The position numbers and the translations under genes were made by a program. The notes under the pieces are model-generated. The model ran no database searches. It saw only the letters and a list, made by a program, of their open reading frames with translations, and had not been told where the DNA came from. From the NCBI GenBank assembly GCA_021234535.1, contig CM037829.1, positions 30,910,962-30,974,961 on the forward strand: DNA of 64,000 nucleotides. The letters are read 5' to 3'. This DNA comes from Stichopus chloronotus. Taxonomy: Eukaryota; Echinodermata; Holothuroidea; Aspidochirotida; Stichopodidae. Below are positions 1 to 10,849 of the stretch, in pieces. Within the stretch, counting starts at the first letter, position 1, and each line of letters opens with the position of its first letter.

Positions 1-2180
1 GACAAAATTCTCTTTCCCACAATCTCTCTATCTTCTATAGACCCCTTGCATTTACGTCACATAGTATCAAATAAGTGCGCCTCTACTGAGGACCAACGAA
101 CGATTAATGTATACGCCTAAGCTAGGCTAGGCATGTATCGATCAAATGGCAGAGAACACACACATGTTAAGGTTAGAAGATTGCTCTCCAGGAGGGCGCT
201 TTGCGGTAACATTGTGAAGTCGCATGCAAAGGGGCTACAGTGCTGGTGCATTTAGGTTCAACTTGTTCCCACAGCACAGAGCCAATGGGTCCCCTGTGTG
301 TCTCTTGCATTTTCAAATATGGTCAGAGCTTGCAAGTCCCAGATTAGAAGTGATGTTGCATTTTGTCCAGGTCACTTCCGCTGTCTAATAAGGCTTTCAT
401 CGATATCTTTGAATATTTTCTTTTGTTTAAAATAAAACCCTTTGCAAAAGTATTGCACCATCGATACCCATTTGCCGTCTACGGCATGAACGGTGAGATC
501 ATTATTCACAATGTAAAATGTTTTACCACTTGTGAGATAGGTCATCAAGAAAGGCAGAGTAGTTCTATAGAAAGTGTCAACCAATCTGTGCTACACTTTG
601 ATGCTCCACAATTTCTCCACATATTTTATTTGAAAAAAAAAAAAATAATGAGCATTTTTATGAGTTTTGGTGAGATACTTTATCATGTTAATGTCACCAA
701 AGAAGCTTCCACATGGGCACATAGCTGGTGTAGCAGACTGACAGTTGCAACTAATAATTTAATGCCTCCATGAATATCTGACAATTCAACATTTGCTGTT
801 ACTCTGCATGGAAAGAAATGTGACCACATCATTCATAAAAATATAAACCCTGATTACACATCGACCAGAATAATTTTGCAATTTACTGGAAGCTTCTGCA
901 GGAGAATGTCATAACAAAAAGACATATAGCAAATACACAAAATAGTCTAAATGCGCCCTAAAATTTTTCCTTCACCTGAATGGAGCATTTATAAAAATTA
1001 ATTGACCTTAACTGTACATGTATACATAAATTGCTGCAATTGAGGTAAAAACAATAGAGCACATACTTAACTTTTGGAAGCAATATATCTGTTTGGTGTT
1101 TAAAAGCATAAAATGTAAGTAAAAAGACTATAAGTACATGTATATATAATAAATAATACAATACAATATTTGCAAAACCCTGCACTGGCAGCTGGTGAAA
1201 GGTTTGATGCAAGTAACGTAAAGCTTTGTTTTTTACTATTAAGAACAATACAAATTTAGATCAACATGCCATGCTACAATATTTGGAACAATGAGAGAAA
1301 TTACCATGTCAGTTGTGACTAATACAAACTTTTCAACTGAAAATCACGTACAGGCACAACTGTCAATGCAAACATCTACATGTGCCTACTGTGCTCAGAA
1401 GTTTTATTTTGGTACGACAATCTGTCTGTCACTTCTGGGAGAGTAATTCAGTTTCTAATGTATGATACATCGAATATGTATAATTTCCCTTGGATACAAA
1501 AGTAAAGATTTAATCTTTTGCACATATACACAGTTTGTCTCAGTATTACTCATCACTGAAATGTAGGACAAAAATGGATAGGCTATACAACATGGTACTG
1601 CAACTGTATATTGCATACAGTACTGTACAAGCAGTTTACAGAAAGTGATACTTTTAATAACAGTATCAGTTTTTGTGAAGGTGTTGAAAAAGTAAAACGA
1701 AGTAAAAACAGAAACCAGAAGGATCTGCAAATTATACTGTTTCGCCTGATAATAATATGTGCAGAGCAATTGCACAGAACAATGCCAATTTGGAGGCTAC
1801 CGGCTTATGAACTGTCCCAGAATTTCCAAAATTGCAAAAGATTACATTTAACCACTGAAATACCAGAGACTTACTGCAAAGACAATGACTCCATTTGCAA
1901 TGCAAACTACGTAATTCGAGTGAAATGTATGCCCTGAACGTTTTCTGAAAGGCAAGGAAGAAAAATAAGAGTCATTTTAAATTATTATACTGTATATACA
2001 GTAAATGATTTTTGTAGGAGCTACAGAAAAATGTCAATTTATTAATTACGTGATTTACAGCAACATTTTGAATTTAAGGCAGATTGAGAATTTGTAACAT
2101 GCAGTAACAAACTTGTAAAATTACCCAACACACAACTCCTGCATTCTGAGCTCTGGCTACAATGTTACTCTGTCGTGTCC
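1..2180. other. Non-coding stretch, no gene seen
   Basis: AT-rich sequence with only short open frames on both strands. None has a recognisable domain, a convincing start context or matching splice sites. It could hold introns or 3' UTR of the minus-strand gene that starts at 4445, but no later exon of that gene could be identified here. Confidence 0.5.
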
Positions 2181-2199
2181 AATTCATCAGAAGCTAAAA

Positions 2200-2330
2200 A
2201 CTGTGGCTTACCTAACCTTCTGAGGTGAAATCGGTGACGGTGGGTTCGATCCTGGCTCTAGGGAATCACTGAACGTGATCATCCAAGAAAAGACCATACA
2301 CAGGACTCCCAGAAGCAAAGACACAAGTAG
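2200..2330 (+). mobile_element. Possible tRNA-derived SINE relic
   Basis: A tRNA-like B box (GGTTCGATCC, around 2244-2253) sits downstream of a weak A-box-like stretch and is followed by unrelated sequence that cannot fold as an acceptor arm. This fits the head of a decayed tRNA-derived SINE better than a tRNA gene. The A box is poor and no target duplication was found. Confidence 0.3.
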
Positions 2331-2689
2331 TGGATACAAAACAGCTACATAGGGAGAAAAAAATGATTATGATTATCTGCTATGCTGAAACTTCATTATG
2401 CACTTCATTATCCAAGATTGGGATAGTAATAACCCACCTGCTCAACACCGTACTGCAACTCATCATATAGTACATTCATGGTCATTGACACTGAAAAGTC
2501 ATATCCATATCGATCACATATTTGCCAAATCTGTTAAACAAATGAAGACTGACCATAGAGCTCAATGCTATTGCCATGGTGATTGCACAAAATTATCATA
2601 AAAATAATGAGAGCCCAAGGGCACTGAGGTTCCTTGTGTGCAGATGTACAGTATTGTAAATTATGAAGGGAAAAGAGCATTTGCATTCT

Positions 2690-2990
2690 TTTGTACAATA
2701 GCCCAAGCAGCCCAGCCCAAAACAATAGGGCACACACTCTCAATATGGTGAACCTACATGGCATGCTGAGTTTGACTTTCATCTGACTTTCCCTTATTGA
2801 GTTGGAACGCACACAAGCAAGTGTCACAGACACACAGAATTTTTCCCCCAATGTCCCAGATGACCTCTGACCTCCACCGAAAACAGTAGGGTACACCTTT
2901 TCAATATGGCACACCTACATAACGAGTTTGACTTTTATCCAACTTTCCCCTCTTGAGTTAGGGCATACCCAAGAAAAGTGCCCATATGAT
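2690..2990 (+). repeat. Dispersed repeat copy with DR1 nuclear-receptor site
   Basis: Two imperfect copies of the repeat that forms the tandem array at 24640-25860: a block of the form 'ccaccgaaaacaatagg', then a short 'aatatg' block with 'cctacat', then 'gacttttatcc'. The second copy contains TGACCTCTGACCT at 2861-2873. On the minus strand this is two AGGTCA half-sites spaced by one base (a DR1). Confidence 0.6.
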
Positions 2991-4093
2991 CCAAATCCGA
3001 CCAATTATTCTGAATAACCAGACGGAACCACTAACATAGTGCAGTAATGTGACACACGTTCAAGTTAATGCCAAACAATCTGTACGAGAAGAGGCATTGT
3101 GCATGATTTATTAAAATGGCCCATATGGACCCAAAAATCTTGAACGCCCTGAAGGCAACACTACCTGGGATAGTTCTTCTTAACTTGTGGTGTTGTGTTA
3201 GTGGTAGCAGAATGTGAGGTTATTCATTGTTCCATTCACATTCACACATATACAGTATGTGTTAATGAGTTGTTCTTACTTTTCATTTCATCATCTTTTA
3301 TACTTCATTCATGTTTTTCTTTTTGTGTCAATTTCTTTTCTTCTGTGGCATATATTTTCTGAATGCCATTTACATGTTTTTGTGTATATATACCATTTTT
3401 CTGTAGCATGTTTTCTTAACTTTCACTACTGTGGCACAGTCACTGAGCACAATATCATCTGAACATGCTCAAGCATTTTCTTTTTTTAAGACATGTAATG
3501 GTAATAAGTTTCCCTTTTTTCCACAACTTGCCTTCAATGTGGCTGTAGCAGTTTTTCTATCATGAAAACTGTTTTTGCTATCATGAAAATTTTCGGTGAA
3601 CACTATCACAATGCTGCATTTGATGATAGCTGGTTACGTACTTGGGGGCAAATTAGCTTCCACTTTAGGGTGAACTTGCAAGGGTGCAATACAACTCGGG
3701 CGAACTGGTTGGGGTGAAATTGCAATTGAGTGAAACGATAAGTAACCTGATGTGTTGTATAATTTCCTTTTGAATATTGCAGAACTGCTACCCTTAGTTA
3801 ACTTAGAGCTTATGCCAACATGGATCAAATGGTTTGCCACTTAAATACCAGACAAAAGCATGGCTTGCATGGACTCAGCTAAGTTTTAATTTGCACGTTT
3901 CAAGTCACCTATCTCAGTTGTAAGGTTTCAGGTTCAGTACAAGTGAGTATCATATCACCCACCAGCTCAGCCTAATAAGGTTAACTGGCCATAGGCTACC
4001 CCTACTTGTTACTTTTGTGGATTCTACCATGGCATGTTAAGAAATGAATGAAATATATTACAATATCTAATGATTCAAGAAACACAACCGTAC
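2991..4093. other. Non-coding; probable intron or 3' side of the gene at 4094-4445
   Basis: No supported exon. Around 3105-3150 is a short copy of a second dispersed repeat ('cccatatggacc...ttgaac') that recurs at 23395-23640 and 24395-24600. The 3640-3840 stretch has regularly spaced 'ggg(t/c)gaa' phrases that look repetitive rather than coding. Confidence 0.45.
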
Positions 4094-4445
4094 CTGTAAG
4101 GGGTAGAGAAAACATTGGATTAACACTTCTGCCAAAGAGGAAGAAAGCTGCTATTACCGCTAAAGTGAAGCAGACTATTTTAGGAAAGAGCGTTGTTCCC
4201 AATCGAACCTCAGAGTCTGATTCATCTGCAGTGTTCCATACTGTTCTATGCCGATATGCTTTCGCAGGGCTATGCCTGAAAGCATATCGCTGGCGAGGTG
4301 GGCCTAGGCCTATGTCATTGCTAACGTTAGTTTCTAAACTGTTGTACACATCAAGGTTTGTGACTCCATTATCTTCCTCTGCAGCATAAGAGAGTCTCCG
4401 GGCCAAGTTATCCGCCGTATTGTTTTTGGCTCTCTTGTTTGGCAT
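4094..4445 (-). CDS. First coding exon of an unrecognised single-pass membrane protein
   Basis: The exon reads from an ATG at 4445 (G at -3) to a consensus donor, CAG|GTACGG, with the exon ending at 4094 in phase 1. It gives 117 residues plus one base. The frame is open further upstream but has no earlier ATG. Residues 1-87 are polar and basic at the start (MPNKRAK), rich in Arg, Asn and Ser, with no signal peptide. Residues about 90-105 (IVCFTLAVIAAFFLFG) form one hydrophobic helix, followed by a short polar stretch. This layout fits a type II or tail-side membrane protein with its main extramembrane domain in later exons, such as a nuclear-envelope or ER protein, but no family is recognised. 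The next exons should lie at lower coordinates on this strand and were not found. A chance open frame is possible, though a start in good context, a membrane helix and a strong donor together argue for a real exon. Confidence 0.5.
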
Positions 4446-5854
4446 ATCAGCAAAATGTCCTCTGTCCGACTCACCCACACCGAGCAAATGCACAAGTACG
4501 ATTAAGTTAGCATTTGGCCTAACTTTTGGAAGGCTTAGCTAGGCCCGTTTGGTGTTGATGACACTGCCCCAGGTTGCACAGTATTTCTAATTCCAGCTGT
4601 TCCGTCTGTCATTGCACGCAGTTAACTTACAGTGGGAATGTAGGATGCAACTTTTCTAGACAGAGCTTCCTACAAAAAGAATATCTTTCACTGCACTGCA
4701 CTACGCGTAGACTGTTTTGAAACAACAGGCGTCCCATTTCCGCTAAATTTAAAAAATTTACACTGACGTGGCCATATATTCGTTGGTCTATTTTGCTATA
4801 ATTACTACGATAGCGTTGATGACTCATTTCATTCCCAGGTCCCTTGACATGAACAAAAGACTCTGGTCAGAACCAAAGAATCAGATCTGTGGTCGGAACG
4901 CTTACCTGGCATTGGTGCGGTTCGTGGGAAGCGTTTTCCGATTTCACCTTCAGCACATATACTAGAGTTTTAGTTTCATACCGGCCGAAAAATCAACTCA
5001 TTTTCAAACTTCCCAGCTATCACGTTAGCGTACGGTCAATACCGCTCTGAGTTTACTGACTTTGGAAGTATCCGTGAGGGGGATTGAAAAACCAAACAAA
5101 TTACGTTTACACACCGTCCCCCTCCCAAGCTTGGTCTGTGGGGAACCAAAGCATTTGTTGTGATAATGAAGTGTCATAAATATATATAGTTTGGCTGAAA
5201 CATTGAATAATGACAATGTTGAAAACTTTTCCAAAAGGGAGGGCACTCATTTTAGAGTCATGTCCCATATCACTTTGACAGTTTGGTTCGTCCCAAATGA
5301 GGACTTGCAACCAATGATCATGGTCAGACTTGCCATCCTCAAAAATAGCCAAGTTCTCACAATAACGTATGGAAGTAAACATTCGAATCCAAACCTGGAC
5401 ATTTTAAAATAGCTCATAGTGTTTTCTAAACTAGCAAACTTTAGATTTTAAATTTTATTCTCACCCTCTTGAGTATCTCTCATCTAAAAGTTGTTGCCAA
5501 ACAAGTTATGTACAATTTAGTAAAAAATTAACCGTACCTGTGGAAAGCATTGATCTTGGACAGTCAAAAAGAAAAAAAAACGAAACGAAAAAAAGCACTT
5601 TCACCATAAGACAATGCCTGTAACATTTTGGCGGCAAGTCTGCATGTTACTATAAGCACTCTTTCTCATTAAGTGTGTGACTGTTATCAAATTAGCAGAC
5701 AATAAGCTAGTTACATGTACCATCAACATACAGAGAATTAAGGCTTGCATTTTGTTCTTGTTCAATCTGAATCATCCTTTTGGTGGCTTTCTATACCTTA
5801 CCTGCTGTACAATAATTACCGGCAACAAGCTACACAAATTCCTATTAGGCCCTG
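4446..5854. other. Probable upstream region of the 4445 gene; otherwise no gene
   Basis: Nothing coding is supported. Open frames of 60-90 codons on both strands around 4627-5412 overlap each other and lack recognisable content. The promoter of the minus-strand gene starting at 4445 should lie in the first few hundred bases, but no clear TATA or initiator was seen. Confidence 0.4.
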
Positions 5855-5862
5855 TTCCCTGA

Positions 5863-6553
5863 CAGTGGCGGCGCCAGAATGTCAGACTTGGGGGGGGGGC
5901 AAACTGAGGGCAGAGGAAAATGTTGGGGGGGGCAAGGATTTTCGCACGCAGCGCGAAACTGAGCGCGAAGCACGAGGCGCCCGGAAGCTCTGAGGTTTTA
6001 GCATATCTCTGGGTCACGGTGGAAAATTAAGCCCCAAGAGAGGTATATTATTTATTTTTATATTATTTATTTTTTCGATTGACCGTACTCCAAGGTTCCC
6101 AACTTTTTTCTTTGGGAGTACCATTTCACATTTACGCGGTACCACCGAGTACACGCACACATAGGCTACATACACTTCCATTCCATTCCTATCTTTAGCC
6201 TAGAGGAAAACAACGACATTCCTATATTTAGGAAAACAACCACGTACCCGCACTTCCCTTATGCTGGACTGTAAACATTCCAAAGAAAATTGGTCTGACC
6301 ATGCTGCAGGCCTACTGTTGAAGTGGCTACGGGCATGATATGAAAACTGCCAGCCTGTGTAACATAAATTAGGCTTTTATCAATCATGGTTCCCCGGAAG
6401 CTGTTCTTATTCAGTCCAATGCTAATACATAGTTTTGTGATTAAATTAATTTTGGATGAGTGTAAGATCTGATTGGGAAGGGTGAGAGCAACTGGGGGGG
6501 GGGGAACTGGGGAGGGGCAAATGCACCCTCATCCCCCCATACCGCCGCCACTG
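5863..6553. mobile_element. Non-autonomous hAT-type DNA transposon (MITE-like, 691 bp)
   Basis: The element begins CAGTGGCGGCG and ends with the near-complement GCCGCCACTG, giving about 10-11 bp of terminal inverted repeat. It is flanked on both sides by the same 8 bases, TTCCCTGA (5855-5862 and 6554-6561), a target-site duplication of hAT length. hAT family ends typically start CAGNG, which fits. The inside holds G-rich tracts (10 G at 5890, 11 G at 6494) next to each end and no transposase frame, so it must have been moved by an enzyme encoded elsewhere. Confidence 0.85.
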
Positions 6554-6561
6554 TTCCCTGA

Positions 6562-9420
6562 CCTAGCTAGCAGGCACAAGTCAGGAACTTGCATGTAATT
6601 AGTGATAGTCAGCCAGTGACTTCAACATTCTGTGGTTTCTCCCTTGTAATTTGCGCCCTGCTTCTACAGTTTACAGCAGTAATCCTTACTACTTTTTTGA
6701 GTGCACACAGGGCAAAAAAAGCTGAAACTTGTGTTGAGACAAAACAGGTTAGTTGTATTTAGTTCCTTACAGCCTTTGCTTCGTCTCACCTAATAGGGGG
6801 GGGGGTCATGTCATGACCCTTCAGAATTAAGGCATCTGGGGGATTACAGATATTCATATTTTGGTCTCATCTCAATTGACTTTGAAACCTTTACATCTCT
6901 TGCATTAGAAAATATATCTCCTTGATATCTCCTTACATTTACTTTCAAGATTTCAAACACACAGCACTACTTGCTAGCTAAAAGGTACAATTTGTAAACA
7001 ACTCTAGTTGTCATGTTTCGTTTCCGGCCCAAGGCCAGGTCAGATTTTTTTGGGGGGGGGGGGGTTGGGGTGGTTATTGTGCAATAAGAGGTGAAATATA
7101 TAACTACTTCAATATTGCATTTTAATTACAAAGAGTGTTGAAATACATGGGAAATTTGCAAACCATGTTCCAATCTTCATGCGCTGCTTACGAATTGTTT
7201 ATATGATGTTCCTATGGGGGGAAGGCCCCTCCAAATATGGTAGGTCCCCCTGAATTATGAGTGTTAAAGATATTGATAGGCCCTATTTAAAAAAAGAGTG
7301 TATTTTTAGTAGCAATGCATAGCTCCACCGTCATTCATGTAACAGCCCCCCACCCTAAAAGTATAATTCTAGCTACACCCCTGCAATTGTTACAAAAATT
7401 ATACATTAAATCAAACACACACACAGAAAAAATTAAAGCTCAAAATGGGTTGCTCATCCTTCACAAGTTCATGGAAGGAATCCACACAAAACTTGGAAGG
7501 CCTGAAATGCATATATGGCTGACATGTGCTGAAGAAACACACCATTATTATGACAAGGTGATCAAGGGTAATCAACTCAAATCCATTCCTTCAAAAAGCA
7601 TCGCAAAATACAAAGATTGCCCTCATAGTTTGATCCTTTGGCATACCCTCATCAAATGTGAACCCTGCGGCTTTATGTATTCTCATGTTTGGACTGCTCG
7701 AGTTGTTCGTAAGGGTTTTAAAATTTGAACCGTTTTTTTTTTTTTTCCGTCATTACATTCAACAAGAATAATAAATGTTCGATACGAAAAAAAATACAAT
7801 TAAAGATGAAATCTTCTTTTAGGCGGTCTTCACCAACCATTTTAATACTTTGGTAATTTTTCGAAGGCCACTAAGGGATAATGTGGGTGTGTTTTCTATA
7901 TACATGACATGTGGTCAAGTGTCATTGTTAGAGAGGGAGAAATTTATATGAATGGTATGAAGGTCCCCATTTGAGACCCTCAACTGCCTAAGGTATGATC
8001 ACAGTGTGACCATATTTTTGTGTATGATATTCTTAGGGTTGAAATTTGTTTGGGGTTCTCAGTCGTGATATGACTGCCCTGCGGAGATACAGTATGTTAC
8101 AGCAGAGAGAGGGAGACATCAGAACAGAAGAGAGTCGAAAGAAAGATGTTCCGTTGAAATTTATGATCATTCAGTTTTATTTGTTGATGATTCACACACA
8201 AATTAACGAGAATTAGTTGACGATGACGATTAAAATCGATAAAGGAGTTACGTGACATTGACAAGAAAAACGTGGAATGGAGAGAGTGTAAACAGTGACA
8301 CAGTCCTATACGGAGTGTACCAAGACATGTCGACAGTTCGAAGACAGATTTACCAGTACTGGCCTCATAGCTGGACCTAGGCTACCCTTCCCGAGGTAGA
8401 GATAACAGGGGTCTGACTGACAGCGTTGACCAATCAGATGCAAATGAATGTATACATAATGCTATGCAAATCCTTGCTCCCCATGACCTGACCAATCATG
8501 TAGCATTATGGAATCCACATTTCCACAAAACATGTGGTGTCTGCCCTTTCCCTTTTTAATGTATTTCTTTACTTATCCTGACTGGTGGAAGGGAAGAAAG
8601 AAAAAGTTAATAGACTCCAGCAAACACCAGAAACTGAACTTCGTATGACCTTCTGCAGGCATGCAAGATGATAACAGTTGAACACACTTTTTAGTTAGAA
8701 TGTATTCCATGCGCACTAAGGTTATCTTGGTACACTTAGCACTTATGGATTTAATGCTCCCAATGGTAAATATACCAGTAAACCTCTAAATATTATTACC
8801 AGCAGACCTGCACTCCAATTTCCGTCTGAAACATTGCCCCGACCTGACGACCAAAGCAAATGTATCGTGTAATTGTTGAAGCAGATATTTTTAAACCGTC
8901 TTAGACTCTCACACCTTCCACAGTCAGTCCATTAGGTGCACACATTCTGACATCTTCCTTTGTTAAACAACCACACACTGCTATTACTTGCTGTGTCTTT
9001 ATAGGTGTATGGTACATCCATAGTCGCTGAGTGTTCTTCCTATCCTATTTTTAAATCCATACATGTTTCTGTCGAATATCCATCCTTTAAGATACTGTAT
9101 CTCTAAATCTAATGTAGGTATCAAAGCCATCGTGACCACCATTAACTTAAAGACCAAAGAAAAGTAACAGATGCAAATGCTTAATTTGTTAATATTACAT
9201 GCTGTCGAGATTAGTACTGTAGACACAAGCAAGAAAGGTACCAGGCAAAGAAGTTGTGCAACTACCAACAATGCAACAAAATCTTCACACATGTTTATAC
9301 TTGGTGACATACAAGCACAATAAACTCCACCCAAAATAAGAACAGCACAAAAAATTTCCTGAAGATGAGAGGGATCTAGTTATTTCATACATCCAACATT
9401 TTAATAGCAGAGGGCTACAA
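6562..9420. other. Non-coding stretch, no gene seen
   Basis: AT-rich, with G homopolymers at 6796-6805 and 7052-7064. A 137-codon open frame at 7315-7728 has no recognisable domain or splice context and is not called. Nothing else is supported. Confidence 0.45.
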
Positions 9421-9586
9421 TCTTGCACAAAATGTTGTACGTTGCAAATATGATACTACAGTTTAGATGAGAGGATAGCATGAAACCCCACGCCCCTTTC
9501 CAATGTTGCACTACAGGAGTGAATGTACACTTTGAACAGTAAAGAACAGGGAGCAGGGTGTCCCAAGGTATTTTGTCAAAGATTGT
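9421..9586 (+). repeat. Dispersed repeat, copy 1 (pair with 10641-10835)
   Basis: Shares a continuous diverged alignment with 10641-10835 in the same orientation: 'gttgtacgttgcaaata', 'gatgagagg', 'tttccaatgttgcact', 'aggagtgaatgtacactttgaacag' and 'aaggtattttgtc' occur in the same order with small indels. It is probably an old transposon fragment or local duplication. Confidence 0.75.
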
Positions 9587-9599
9587 CTGAGTTTTTTGG

Positions 9600-10630
9600 G
9601 AGCAATTTTGGGGAAAACTGTTGAAAGAAAATTGCACACTTTTGGACAAGGTGCACCACAAAAAATAGTCATGGAGGCTATGGGTCTGAGGATTTTCAAG
9701 TTAAAGTATTCTGAATTTTGACTATGAACGTACGAAATTAAAATTTTATTTGGGGGTTTATCTGTGTATGTTTTGTTGAAATCAAGTGATCATGAAAGAA
9801 TAGACTGTTTCGTGGTATTTATGCGGACAGAAACTTAAATAACACCGATGGGCAGCTGTTATGTTGACTTGCAAAAGGAGTGTCACTCCAATTGTTGAAT
9901 GGTGGTAGGAAACCCAGATATAAGATATCATGAAATAGAGCCACATTCTACCAATATGAAAAAGTCAGAACTGTTCACTCAGTTCCATATTAAAATAATT
10001 GTAGAAAAATAGTAAAGGCTGGTTTTTTACATTTTTTTCCAGCTAATTCAAGATTTGTGACTACAATTTTTACAGTAAATGAAGCTGGTAACATATCTAA
10101 TCTCCATTCTTGTAATCTATGTGATTTTGCCAAGATTCTCTTAAATTTTCCTGTCAAAACATTTCTTAAAAGCGTTTTTCATTAACCTAAACTGTCGGAA
10201 GCTATTGTTAGTCAAAAACAGCTTGGATGAGAAGGCCAGGTTTAGATTTACGGCATGACCACAGCATCTTTCTCTGTCCAATTTTTCATTTACAAATTCA
10301 AATGTCTGTCAACTTCTCATTTTTTATTCCCTCATATATAAAATAAGGCAATATATACATATATATACTAATATAATGATATAGCTCTAACAACAAAAAT
10401 GGATAATGCACTCTGAAGTCCATTGAACCTGCTTAAAATGACTAACATATGATAGTGCAACATGTAGAGTATAATAAAATGGGTGCCACAACGTCACTGT
10501 TATAAGAATATGAACAAACGTTACATCTATTTAATTTGCATTTTTTTAGTTTCTTTTGCATAATGATAGCATAATAGTCATTATGTGTAGTTACTTTAAT
10601 AGCAGACAACCACGTCATTACTGTGGATAT
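9600..10630. other. Non-coding stretch between the two repeat copies
   Basis: AT-rich, with no supported gene or RNA and no further copy of the flanking repeat. Confidence 0.4.
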
Positions 10631-10640
10631 TCTCAGCAAT

Positions 10641-10835
10641 CTTGGACAAAATTGTTGGGACACTTTGTTGTACGTTGCAAATATAATGCCACATTTTAGG
10701 TGAGAGGGTGACATGGAACCCTGTGCCACTTTCCAATGTTGCACTGTAGGAGTGAATGTACACTTTGAACAGCATTCCTGTTGCCAACATTGAAAGGGGG
10801 AGTGGGTTGTAACAAGGTATTTTGTCCAAGATTGT
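10641..10835 (+). repeat. Dispersed repeat, copy 2 (pair with 9421-9586)
   Basis: Second member of the direct repeat pair about 1.2 kb apart. It contains extra short segments compared with copy 1 (for example around 10655-10665 and 10770-10795), so the copies have diverged by indels as well as substitutions. Confidence 0.75.
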
Positions 10836-10849
10836 ACTGCTGCATTTAC

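Noticed and set aside
363..773. 136-codon open frame on the plus strand, with a shorter one opposite
   Set aside because: No recognisable content, no good start context and it overlaps an open frame on the other strand; background.
2534..2914. 126-residue minus-strand protein with 'VFGGGQRSS'
   Set aside because: The phrase is the translated DR1 repeat and recurs at 14155, 24782 and 25179 in unrelated contexts.
7315..7728. 137-codon open frame on the plus strand
   Set aside because: Begins with ATG but shows no domain, no splice context and biased A/T-rich codons; it can occur by chance in this AT-rich stretch.
8999..9334. Hydrophobic 111-residue minus-strand frame resembling a multi-pass protein
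   Set aside because: Starts from a non-ATG codon and the hydrophobicity matches that of random AT-rich sequence; no splice sites fit.
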